From: Rhodobacteraceae bacterium KLH11
GTDB taxonomy: Bacteria > Pseudomonadota > Alphaproteobacteria > Rhodobacterales > Rhodobacteraceae
Direction of reading: 5' to 3'
Length of the DNA: 64,000 bases
Assembly: GCA_000158135.1 (NCBI GenBank)
Contig: DS999532.1
Location: 572,618-636,617 of the forward strand
Part shown: in pieces, positions 17,453 through 25,374 of the stretch
Layout of the letters: every line of letters starts with the position of its first letter
How positions within the stretch are numbered: position 1 is the stretch's first letter
The notes under the pieces: model-generated
Database searches by the model: none
What the model was told of the DNA's origin: nothing
The model's input: only the letters and a program-made list of their open reading frames with translations
Program-made: the position numbers and the translations under genes

Positions 17453-19470
17453 TGATGACCAAAGATCTGGCCCGGCTGCTGCAACCGAAATCCATTGCCG
17501 TCATTGGCGGCGGCGCATGGTGTCAGCAGGTTATCCGGCAGTCGAAACGCATGGGTTATGCGGGGCAGATCTGGCCGGTGCACCCCAGAGCGGCCGAGAT
17601 TGCGCGCCACGCGGCCCATAGCCACCTCGAAGACCTGCCCGCAGCCCCTGACGCGGCGTTCATCGGTATCAATCGCCATGCCACGATTGAGGCGGTTCGC
17701 ATCCTGTCCGGCATGGGCGCAGGTGGGGCGGTCTGCTTTGCTTCGGGCTTTTCCGAGGCTACCGCAGAGGATGGCACCGGCGACGATTTGCAGGATCAAC
17801 TGATTTCCGCTGCAGGTGACATGCCAATTCTGGGGCCAAACTGCTATGGGTTCATCAACGCACTGGACGGGGCTTTGCTATGGCCCGACCAGCATGGGGC
17901 GACACCGGTTGAAAAGGGTGTTGCGATCCTGACGCAAAGCTCGAACATCTCGATCAACCTGACCATGCAGAAGCGCGCTCTGCCGATTGCCTATATGGTC
18001 GCCTGCGGGAACATGGCACAGACCAGCCAGGCCAAGATCGCCGCGGCCCTGATTGATGACCCGCGCGTCACCGCCGTGGGTTTGCATATCGAAGGGTTCA
18101 AGGATATTCGCGAATGGGAGGTACTGGCTGCCAAAGCCCATGACAAAGGCATCCCTCTGATCGCGCTCAAAGTCGGTGCCTCGGACCAGGCGCAAGCGGC
18201 AACTGTATCACATACCGCATCTTTGGCCGGCAGCGACACGGGGGCGCAGGCCCTGTTGGATCGCCTTGGTATTCCGCGCCTCTCTACCTTGCCCGATTTC
18301 CTTGAAACGCTGAAACTGCTGCATTGCTATGGCCCGCTGCCAGGCGGCAACATCGCTTCGATCAGCTGTTCCGGCGGCGAGGCCAGCCTGATCGCGGATA
18401 TGGCCGTTGGGACAGGTCTGAGCTTTCCGCGCCTGACCAACGACAAAAAGGCCCGTTTGCGCGATGCGCTCGGCCCCATGGTCGCGCTGAATAATCCGCT
18501 GGATTATCATACCTATATCTGGCGCGATAAAGAGGCGATGGCGAAAGCGTGGGCAGGCATGACCGGCCACGATATCGACCTGACGATCTCGATCGTCGAT
18601 TACCCGACCACCGATGCGGCCGACTGGCATTGCGCCACACAGGCGGCCCTGAAGGTCCATGCCGAAACCGATGCCCGGTTCGCCATCGCCGCGACATTGC
18701 CAGAGCTTTTGCCCGAAGACGTCGCACAACAGCTCATGAATGGTGGCGTTCTGCCTTTCATGGGGCTGGGCGAGACCCTCGCCGCCATCCGGGCGGCGGG
18801 CCAGATCGCGGCACCTTCTGCAAATCCCGTCTGGCTGCCGGGTACTGCCGAGGCCAACCGGACCCTGACCGAGAGCGCATCCAAACAGGCTCTGACCGCT
18901 TGCGGCTTGCCAATACCACAAAACCGCACGGTCAGCAGCGCAACTGAGGCCCGCGCGGCGGCGCAGGAAATGCGGGCTCCGTTCGCCGTAAAAGGTGTTG
19001 GCCTTGCCCATAAATCCGAACATTCCGCCGTTCGGCTGGGTGTTCCGGCCGAGGACGTGACCGATGTGGTCGCCACTATCGGTACGGGCGAGGTTCTGGT
19101 CGAAGAGATGATCACCGGAGCGGTTGCCGAACTGCTTATCGGTGTGGTCCGCGACCCGGCGCACGGGTTTGTCCTGACCCTGGGCGCGGGTGGCGTTCTG
19201 ACCGAGATCCTGCGCGACACAACATCCCTGCTGCTGCCCAGCACCCCGGGCGACATCCGCGCCGCCCTTGGCAAACTGAAAATCGCACCGCTTCTGGCGG
19301 GCTATCGCGGCCAACCGGCGGCTGATATGGATGCCATCATAGCCGCCGTTGAGGCCGTTCAGGCCTATGTCATGCAAAATGCCGACACGCTTGGCGAGGT
19401 CGAGATTAACCCGCTCCTGTGCACGCCCGACAGGGCCGTTGCCGTGGATGCCCTCATCAGAAAGGCCTGA
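17452..19470 (+). CDS. ADP-forming acyl-CoA ligase (acetate-CoA ligase family, fused subunits)
   Basis: 672 residues containing both halves of NDP-forming acyl-CoA synthetases: CoA-binding Rossmann domain 1-130, succinyl-CoA-ligase-like domain, phospho-His motif VSHTASLAGSD (H254), and a C-terminal ATP-grasp domain (about 470-672, APFAVKGVGLAHKSEHSAVRLG, GEVEINPL). It makes acyl-CoA + ADP + Pi from an acid, ATP and CoA. Overlaps the acyl-CoA dehydrogenase stop and is three bases before the hydratase start. Suggested role: activation of carnitine, gamma-butyrobetaine or crotonobetaine, replacing the AMP-forming ligase and CoA-transferase used in Escherichia coli. ATG at 17455 is an equally possible start. 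Confidence 0.88.
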   Translation: MMTKDLARLLQPKSIAVIGGGAWCQQVIRQSKRMGYAGQIWPVHPRAAEIARHAAHSHLEDLPAAPDAAFIGINRHATIEAVRILSGMGAGGAVCFASGFSEATAEDGTGDDLQDQLISAAGDMPILGPNCYGFINALDGALLWPDQHGATPVEKGVAILTQSSNISINLTMQKRALPIAYMVACGNMAQTSQAKIAAALIDDPRVTAVGLHIEGFKDIREWEVLAAKAHDKGIPLIALKVGASDQAQAATVSHTASLAGSDTGAQALLDRLGIPRLSTLPDFLETLKLLHCYGPLPGGNIASISCSGGEASLIADMAVGTGLSFPRLTNDKKARLRDALGPMVALNNPLDYHTYIWRDKEAMAKAWAGMTGHDIDLTISIVDYPTTDAADWHCATQAALKVHAETDARFAIAATLPELLPEDVAQQLMNGGVLPFMGLGETLAAIRAAGQIAAPSANPVWLPGTAEANRTLTESASKQALTACGLPIPQNRTVSSATEARAAAQEMRAPFAVKGVGLAHKSEHSAVRLGVPAEDVTDVVATIGTGEVLVEEMITGAVAELLIGVVRDPAHGFVLTLGAGGVLTEILRDTTSLLLPSTPGDIRAALGKLKIAPLLAGYRGQPAADMDAIIAAVEAVQAYVMQNADTLGEVEINPLLCTPDRAVAVDALIRKA

Positions 19471-19473
19471 GAT

Positions 19474-20253
19474 ATGGACCCGATCAAAACCCGTCGCGAT
19501 GGTGCAATCCTTGAGGTGACGCTGGACCGGCCCAAGGCCAACGCCATCGATCTGGCCACCAGCCGCATCATGGGGGATGTCTTTGCCGGGTTTCGGGATG
19601 ATCCGGACTTGCGCGTCGCTATCCTGACCGGAGCTGGCGAAAAGTTCTTTTGCCCCGGCTGGGACCTGAAAGCCGCCGCTGATGGGGATGCGGTCGATGG
19701 CGACTATGGCGTTGGCGGGTTCGGCGGCTTGCAGGAATTGCGCGATCTGAACAAACCGGTGATTGCCGCCGTCAACGGCATCGCCTGCGGCGGCGGGTTG
19801 GAACTTGCTCTGTCAGCAGACATGATCCTGGCCGCCGATCACGCAACCTTTGCCCTGCCCGAGATCAGGTCAGGCACTGTGGCCGACGCCGCCAGCGTCA
19901 AGCTGCCCAAGCGCATCCCCTATCACATCGCCATGGAACTGCTGCTGACCGGGCGCTGGTTCGACGCCGAAGAAGCCAACCGTTGGGGGCTGGTGAACGA
20001 GATCATTGCAGCCGATCAACTGATGGACCGCGCCCGGGAACTGGCCCGCCTGCTGGCCTCGGGTCCACCTCTGGTCTATGCCGCGATCAAAGAGGTGGTG
20101 CGCGATGCCGAAGACAGCAAGTTTCAGGATGCGATGAACCGTATTACCAAACGCCAGCTGCGCACGGTCGATGTACTTTATGCAAGCGAAGACCAGTTGG
20201 AAGGCGCAAAGGCCTTTGCCGAAAAGCGAGAGCCGGTCTGGAAGGGAAAGTAA
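19474..20253 (+). CDS. caiD: Enoyl-CoA hydratase/isomerase family, carnitinyl-CoA dehydratase-like
   Basis: 259 residues. The sequence follows the remembered E. coli CaiD closely: GAILEVTLDRPKANAID, FRDDPDLRVAILTGAGEKFF, GWDLKAAADG, KPVIAAVNGIACGGGLELAL, FALPEIRSG and the ending AFAEKREPVWKGK. Crotonase family members hydrate or dehydrate enoyl-CoA esters; CaiD interconverts carnitinyl-CoA and crotonobetainyl-CoA. The PDSGG-type segment of CaiD is changed to ADAAS here, so specificity may differ. Third gene of the operon with the dehydrogenase and ligase. A 128- to 149-base gap follows before the XRE-cupin regulator. Confidence 0.75.
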   Translation: MDPIKTRRDGAILEVTLDRPKANAIDLATSRIMGDVFAGFRDDPDLRVAILTGAGEKFFCPGWDLKAAADGDAVDGDYGVGGFGGLQELRDLNKPVIAAVNGIACGGGLELALSADMILAADHATFALPEIRSGTVADAASVKLPKRIPYHIAMELLLTGRWFDAEEANRWGLVNEIIAADQLMDRARELARLLASGPPLVYAAIKEVVRDAEDSKFQDAMNRITKRQLRTVDVLYASEDQLEGAKAFAEKREPVWKGK

Positions 20254-20402
20254 AACGCCGACCTCTTTTTGCGTGACAAGCCGCCCGGTTCGACAAGAAA
20301 ACGGGCAGATCAGGAAAAGCTGCCTGCAAAAGTATTCTTTACTATCCCGCAACTCGGGTTAGCGCTATCTTCCTGCATCAGATGCAAGATCAAAGTGGTG
20401 GT

Positions 20403-20984
20403 ATGCAGGACAAGAAAACAGAAACAGAGCTTGAGATCGGGCGCACCCTGCAAAGGTTGCGGCAGGAACGGAGCCTGACCGTGACCGAACTTGCCGCGCG
20501 GGCCAAGGTATCCACCCCGATGATCAGCCGGATCGAAAACGGGCACGTATCGCCCTCGCTTGGCACGTTGCAGGCGCTGGCTGATGCGTTGTCAGTTTCA
20601 ATGATGGCCCTGTTCAGCCACACCGCGAACGCGGCTGATGTTCATCATGTTCAATCCGGCAACGGGCTGCCCTCGCGCCGGGTCACAAACGGCCACGCCC
20701 ATGACTACCTGCTTTTGGGCAAACACAGCGGGCCAGGCGGATCGTTTCAATCCGCCCGTATTCGCATCCCGAAACAGAACCCTGACAGTTTGCCCAGCTA
20801 TCAGCACGAAGGCTATGTGTTTATCTACATGATCGAAGGTGACGCCATATATGGATGCGGCTCCGAAGCGTTTCCAATGACAGCAGGGGATACGCTCAGC
20901 TTTGATGCCAAGCTGCCGCACGGGGTGCGGGAAATCCTGACAGATGAAATCGAATTCATAACCGTTTCGACCCGTCCTCAATGA
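20403..20984 (+). CDS. XRE-family regulator with C-terminal cupin domain
   Basis: 193 residues. HTH at about 10-65 (IGRTLQRLRQERSLTVTELAARAKVSTPMISRIENG) and a small-molecule-binding cupin at about 110-190 (YQHEGYVFIYMIEGDAIY, AGDTLSFDAKLPHGV). Such regulators often govern amine and amino acid catabolism. It follows the carnitine-like operon in the same direction and may regulate it. The ATG at 20403 begins the HTH domain; an upstream in-frame ATG at 20382 is also possible. A GTTAGCGCTATC sequence lies just upstream at 20358. Confidence 0.87.
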   Translation: MQDKKTETELEIGRTLQRLRQERSLTVTELAARAKVSTPMISRIENGHVSPSLGTLQALADALSVSMMALFSHTANAADVHHVQSGNGLPSRRVTNGHAHDYLLLGKHSGPGGSFQSARIRIPKQNPDSLPSYQHEGYVFIYMIEGDAIYGCGSEAFPMTAGDTLSFDAKLPHGVREILTDEIEFITVSTRPQ

Positions 20985-21130
20985 TATGAGACGGGACCCG
21001 ATGCCAGGGGATCTGCCGGGGCTGTCGTCGGTATGTTCCGATGTAGATCGTAACTTGCCATCTGTTTCAGGCGGCTACCTTGTGCCAAAACGCCCCAGAA
21101 ACGCGGGCGCTCAGTGAAAGAACGCTAGAA

Positions 21131-22021
21131 ATGAAAATTACCTTCCGACAGGTTGATGCATTCCGAACCGTGGTGTCCACGGGCACGGTAACCGAGGCGG
21201 CGGCCATGCTGGGCATTTCACAACCCGCTGTCAGCCGTCTGATCTCTGATCTGGAGGCCGAGGTGGGGTTTGCGCTGTTCGAACGCTCGGGGCGGGTCCT
21301 CGTGCCAACGGATGAGGCGCGGCTACTGGTGCAAGAAGTGCGTCAGGTCGTCAGCGGGATGGAACATATCAAGCAAGCGGCGCATGCGATCGGTCACTTT
21401 GGACATGCGCGGCTGAGGCTGGTGACAACGCCCTCCTTTGCCACGCAACTGGCACCGGACCTGATCAGCGCGTTTGCCGCGGCCTGCCCCGAAGCGATGG
21501 CGCAACTGGAGTTCGAGGCCAATGACGATTCCGTTGAATGGCTGGTCTCTCAGAACTTTGATTTCGGAATAACCTCCAACATTCCATCCAACCCGTCCTT
21601 TGACAGCCTGATACTCTCGGACGATGATGTGTATTGCGTTATTCCCAAAGGGCATCGGCTGGAGAAAAAAACCATCATTCAGGCGCGCGATCTGGAGGAT
21701 GAAAGCTTTGTCTCATACATGAGCTCATCCCGGTTCCGTTTCGAAATTGACCGCTTTTTCAGCGCCAAATCGGTACCGCGGAGCATGAAATACGAGACCA
21801 GAACAACTGACGGAATTTGCCGACTGGTGTCGCGGAACCTTGGCGTTTCGATCATAGGCATGCCCAAGGGGCATCTGGAAGCGCCGCGCGGATGTGCTGT
21901 GTTGCCGTTCGCTGCGCCGCTGAGCTTTCGAACTGTGCTGTTCTGGTCAAAGAACAAGCCACTTTCATCCGTTGCAAAGGTCTTTCTGGGCATCGCCAAG
22001 GATATGCTTAACCCCGGTTGA
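21131..22021 (+). CDS. LysR-family transcriptional regulator
   Basis: 296 residues, HTH at about 4-63 (FRQVDAFRTVVSTGTVTEAAAMLGISQPAVSRLISDLE) and effector domain. Not a close relative of the two LysR proteins earlier in the window. ATG at 21131 places the HTH at the usual distance; a TTG start 17 codons upstream would add a non-conserved tail. Its 3' end overlaps tail-to-tail by 14 bases with the ThDP decarboxylase beta gene, whose operon it probably regulates. Confidence 0.88.
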   Translation: MKITFRQVDAFRTVVSTGTVTEAAAMLGISQPAVSRLISDLEAEVGFALFERSGRVLVPTDEARLLVQEVRQVVSGMEHIKQAAHAIGHFGHARLRLVTTPSFATQLAPDLISAFAAACPEAMAQLEFEANDDSVEWLVSQNFDFGITSNIPSNPSFDSLILSDDDVYCVIPKGHRLEKKTIIQARDLEDESFVSYMSSSRFRFEIDRFFSAKSVPRSMKYETRTTDGICRLVSRNLGVSIIGMPKGHLEAPRGCAVLPFAAPLSFRTVLFWSKNKPLSSVAKVFLGIAKDMLNPG

Positions 22022-22580
22022 GGGCTGCCCGGAATGTCTGCCGGGCCTGCGCGCTGTGGATGTAATCATAGTCACGCGGATAGCTCTGGCCCGGGCGAAC
22101 TTCCATCGATACGAATTGCGGCCCCGGGGCGGCAAGGATATAGGGCAAGGCCTCGGTAAACAGGTCCAGCTCGCCAAAGCTCTGCGATCCGGCATATCCG
22201 GCCGAGCGGGCAAACCCCACGAAATCCACCCTGTCGGCACCGGGCAGGGGATGTGCCCCGTTGACCTCGTATACCCGGTTTGCAGCCAGAAAATGATAGA
22301 GGTTGGTCACGCCCGCATTGGCGATTGTGACCAGCGCACCCAGATTCATCAGCAGGCTGCCATCCCCGTCCAGTATGATCACCCGCCGATCCGGATTGGC
22401 CAGCGCCAATCCCAGCCCATGCGAACTGGCCTGCCCCATCGCGCCGACCGCGACATAGTTCAAATCGCGTGGATTAAGCTGCAACCAGTCAAAGCAGGAC
22501 TGATAGACCGCAACAACGATATCGCGCTCGGCCACATGCGGGATCAGTGCGCTCAGCGCGGCGTCGCGATCAATAATCAT
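22008..22580 (-). CDS. ThDP-dependent decarboxylase, beta (C-terminal) subunit, ComE-like
   Basis: 190 residues, the pyrophosphate-binding half of a split 2-oxo acid decarboxylase. ThDP motif: GDG at 72-74 and the closing N101 (LAANRVYEVNG). Split alpha/beta enzymes of this size are known as sulfopyruvate decarboxylase (ComDE) and phosphonopyruvate decarboxylase relatives. Its start overlaps the alpha stop as ATGA. With the aminotransferase it could turn an amino acid into an aldehyde one carbon shorter. Cysteate to sulfoacetaldehyde is one option, but no sulfoacetaldehyde acetyltransferase is visible. Confidence 0.82.
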   Translation of the reverse strand: MIIDRDAALSALIPHVAERDIVVAVYQSCFDWLQLNPRDLNYVAVGAMGQASSHGLGLALANPDRRVIILDGDGSLLMNLGALVTIANAGVTNLYHFLAANRVYEVNGAHPLPGADRVDFVGFARSAGYAGSQSFGELDLFTEALPYILAAPGPQFVSMEVRPGQSYPRDYDYIHSAQARQTFRAALNRG

Positions 22581-23125
22581 GATGCCTCCGGGGCGCGCCC
22601 GATAAGAAAGACATGAGGGCGCGACTCGGCATAAGCCGTAGCGACGGCCTGCGGAATGTGGTCGATATCTTCCGGCTCTTCGATCAGGGAATGCTGAATC
22701 TCCATCGCATCCAGCACCGGGCCGACGATCCGCACACCGTAAGAGGCCGATTGGTCAGGGCGCAAATGCGGCTCTTTCCCCTGCAGCCCCACCATCATCA
22801 CAACAGGCAATTCGTAATCCATGCCAATGGCCCGGATCGCATTGAGGGAATCCATCAGCCCGGTCTGTTGCATCATCAACAAAGCGCGGGTGCCATTATA
22901 GGACATCGCGCCACAAATGCTGACGCCTTCATCTTCCTTGCAAATCCGAGTCAGACGAAATTCAGGATCGTTCGAGATCGGCCAAAGCAACCCGTCGCTG
23001 GTAACGATATCAGGCAATGCGACGATTTCGCGGATGCCTGCCTCTTTGATGCGCGCGATGATATGCGCGCCGGACGGATGGGCAACCACAGGCGCATCCG
23101 GCGTCGGATTTGGCGCGCTAACCAT
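22577..23125 (-). CDS. ThDP-dependent decarboxylase, alpha (N-terminal) subunit, ComD-like
   Basis: 182 residues, the pyrimidine-binding half. The activating glutamate is in ICKEDEGVSICGAM (E66), followed by GTRALLMMQQTGLMDSLNAIRAIG and LPVVMMVGLQG. Pairs with the beta subunit encoded immediately downstream to form the active site at a subunit interface. Its start overlaps the stop of the aminotransferase gene (TGATG), so the three genes form one operon. Specificity cannot be read from sequence. Confidence 0.82.
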   Translation of the reverse strand: MVSAPNPTPDAPVVAHPSGAHIIARIKEAGIREIVALPDIVTSDGLLWPISNDPEFRLTRICKEDEGVSICGAMSYNGTRALLMMQQTGLMDSLNAIRAIGMDYELPVVMMVGLQGKEPHLRPDQSASYGVRIVGPVLDAMEIQHSLIEEPEDIDHIPQAVATAYAESRPHVFLIGRAPEAS

Positions 23126-24219
23126 CAGGGGTGCCCGCTCAGAAATTCGGCTATCGCATCACGCGCGGCCCGCAGCTCATGCGGCTGGCCAATCGTTATA
23201 CGGATGTAATCCTTGTAGGCCTCTGACGCGAGGCGGCGCACGGCGATCCCTTTCTGCCGCAAAAACCGGTCAACCGCTTTGGCGGATTTATCCGGGTCGG
23301 GGAAATGGATCAGCAGAAAATTGGCCTGACTTGGGACAATCGACAAGCCCAGAGCCTGCATCTCTGACGTCAGCCAATTGCGTCCTGTCCGATTGGCATC
23401 ATACACAAACTGCGTATGCGCCCGATCTTCCAGCGCCGCAACAGCTGCTGCTGCAGAGGGCGACGCAACCGGGAAGGTCAACGCGATACGCCGCACGGTA
23501 TCAATCACATCCGGCGGCCCGAACATCCACCCGATCCGCGCACCGGCCAGCCCGTAAATCTTTGAAAATGTTCTGCACATGACAACATTTTCGGCCTCTT
23601 CCACCAGTTTATGTGTCGGCTCATAATCTGTGGCATCGACATATTCTTCGTAGGCCGCATCTATCACCAGCAGAACGTTGTCGGGCAGCGCAGCGTGCAA
23701 GCGCCTGATCTCAGAGCCGCTCAGATAGGTTCCGGCCGGGTTTTCGGGGTTGGCGAGATAGACAAGGCGCACGCGGTCCGTCAACGCCTCGATCATGCGA
23801 TCAACGGACGGGGTGAACCCATCATCGGCAACCGATACCACCTTTGCGTCATTGGCATGGGCATAATTAGGCACTTTCAGGTAGCCATTGGCGCTTCGGA
23901 CCAGTTCGGTTCCCGGCCCCAGATAGGCACGCGCCAAACGGGCCAGCAAATCATCCGAGCCCTGCCCCGTTGTGATCCAGTCCTCGTTCAGTCCAAAATG
24001 CCCGGCGATGGCGGGAACAAGAATACGGTCAGGGTTCTCCAGATACCGTTCTATGCTGCTGATGGCGGCGCGCGCCGCCATGCGGGCATGGGGGCTGGGG
24101 CCATAGACGCTTTCGTTGGAATTCAAAAGGATCGCCGCCGGTTGCCCAACGTCAACACCCACATTCAACATATGCGGCCTTATTTTCTCAATTCCCGCTT
24201 TCGCCCGGGCTATGACCAT
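23125..24219 (-). CDS. HisC-like PLP-dependent aminotransferase
   Basis: Fold-type I aminotransferase, 364 residues, histidinol-phosphate aminotransferase type: LLNSNESVYGPSP at the N-terminus, TTGQGSDDLL, LANPENPAGT, and the Schiff-base lysine K220 in CRTFSKIYGLAG. Linked to a decarboxylase rather than histidine genes, so it probably serves a catabolic transamination giving the 2-oxo acid for the ThDP enzyme. GAGGAGGGG precedes the ATG. Divergent from the DoeB-like deacylase across an AT-rich 132-base region. Confidence 0.85.
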   Translation of the reverse strand: MVIARAKAGIEKIRPHMLNVGVDVGQPAAILLNSNESVYGPSPHARMAARAAISSIERYLENPDRILVPAIAGHFGLNEDWITTGQGSDDLLARLARAYLGPGTELVRSANGYLKVPNYAHANDAKVVSVADDGFTPSVDRMIEALTDRVRLVYLANPENPAGTYLSGSEIRRLHAALPDNVLLVIDAAYEEYVDATDYEPTHKLVEEAENVVMCRTFSKIYGLAGARIGWMFGPPDVIDTVRRIALTFPVASPSAAAAVAALEDRAHTQFVYDANRTGRNWLTSEMQALGLSIVPSQANFLLIHFPDPDKSAKAVDRFLRQKGIAVRRLASEAYKDYIRITIGQPHELRAARDAIAEFLSGHP

Positions 24220-24351
24220 AAACCGCCCCCCTCCTCGCGCCGATCCTCTGCCAGATTGGTCGCGTTAATATCACGATTTTTTAATTGGGAGAAATTCATT
24301 TACAAAAAAGTTATGATATAGAAAGCTCATCACCGGGCTGAAGGACGCAGC
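24220..24351. promoter_or_regulatory. Divergent promoter region, aminotransferase and deacylase operons
   Basis: A 132-base AT-rich gap between oppositely oriented starts, with TTTTTTAATTGGG and TTATGATATAGAAA stretches that could hold the promoters. No clear palindrome seen; the LysR at 21131 is the likeliest regulator. Confidence 0.4.
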
Positions 24352-25374
24352 ATGACCCAAGCTCAACCACCACGACCAAGCAGATTGTGCGCATCGATCA
24401 ACCTGGATTTGCCGGGCAAACAGGTCGGGGACATAATGCTCAGGTGGTCAGACAATTCTGTCCCGCTCGGCTATCATCCTGTTCCGATCGTCAGCCTGCG
24501 CGGGTCGGATGGGCCGACCCTCCTGCTGCTGGGTGGCACGCATGGGGATGAGTTCGAAGGCCCCGCTGCCATCCTGCGATTGATCGAACGGCTGGACCTC
24601 GCAGATTTAACCGGCCAGATTATCCTGATCCCTGCACTGAACGCCCCGGCGCTGGCTGTGTCCTCGCGTGTTTCACCGCTGGACGGACAGAACCTGAACC
24701 GCGCCTTTCCGGGTGACCCTGATGGCGGGCCCACGGCGATGTTGGCACATTATGTCGAAACCGTCCTGTTCCCGCGCGTTGACGCGGTCATCGACCTGCA
24801 TTCAGGTGGAAAGGCTTCGGTGTTTGCCCCATGCGCCCTCGCTTCGCGCTGCGTCGAGGCCACCCTGACCGCAGCCAACCTTGATCTGGCCTGCGCATTC
24901 GGGGCGCCGCTGATCTGGATGCTGGGCGCGCATAACGACAACCGCTCGGTCAACGCGGCGGCGGCCCGCAGCGGCGTTCCGATGATCGCGGCCGAGTTGG
25001 GCGGTGGCGGCAACATCACGCCCGGGATCGTCGATATGACAGAAACGGGCCTGTTGCGCTGCATGTCTCATCTGGGGCTTCTGAACAAGACGGTTCCACC
25101 CCTGGCCCCACCACAACTGGTCGAGGTTACTTCGGCCTTCGACTCGCTATATGCACCAGCGAACGGGTTGTTCGACCGGCAGGTGAGTGCCGGACGAGAG
25201 GTGAAGGCCGGTGAGGTGGCAGGTCATCTGCGATTTCCCGATGATCCTGCCCGCACGGCGTTGGACTTGTCCTTTCCCAACAGCGGTTTTGTACTGGCAC
25301 ATGGAAATCGCGGCATGGTGCGCCGTGGGGATTTGCTGGCCCTTGTTGCCCAAAACGTGCCGGAAGGGCTTTGA
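24352..25374 (+). CDS. Zinc-dependent deacylase, AstE/AspA family, DoeB-like
   Basis: 340 residues, succinylglutamate desuccinylase/aspartoacylase family. Zinc ligands H64 and E67 in GGTHGDEFEGP and H150 in DLHSGG; substrate-binding NLNRAFPG at 114-121. DoeB, the ectoine-pathway N-acetyl-diaminobutyrate deacetylase, is the best-known relative of this length. It would release a free amino acid from an N-acyl precursor. Ends directly before the ALDH ATG (stop TGA, start ATG overlapping as TGAATG), so both are co-translated. The divergent aminotransferase and decarboxylase could then process the freed amino acid. Confidence 0.82.
   Translation: MTQAQPPRPSRLCASINLDLPGKQVGDIMLRWSDNSVPLGYHPVPIVSLRGSDGPTLLLLGGTHGDEFEGPAAILRLIERLDLADLTGQIILIPALNAPALAVSSRVSPLDGQNLNRAFPGDPDGGPTAMLAHYVETVLFPRVDAVIDLHSGGKASVFAPCALASRCVEATLTAANLDLACAFGAPLIWMLGAHNDNRSVNAAAARSGVPMIAAELGGGGNITPGIVDMTETGLLRCMSHLGLLNKTVPPLAPPQLVEVTSAFDSLYAPANGLFDRQVSAGREVKAGEVAGHLRFPDDPARTALDLSFPNSGFVLAHGNRGMVRRGDLLALVAQNVPEGL

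Noticed and set aside
20358-20369. GTTAGCGCTATC near the XRE-cupin gene as a third pckA-type operator
   Set aside because: Only the first half matches the pckA repeats and there is a single copy; likely coincidence.
22008-24219. Firm assignment as sulfopyruvate decarboxylase with cysteate aminotransferase
   Set aside because: The subunit split fits ComDE, but no xsc, sulfite exporter or sulfonate genes accompany it; kept as one option only.
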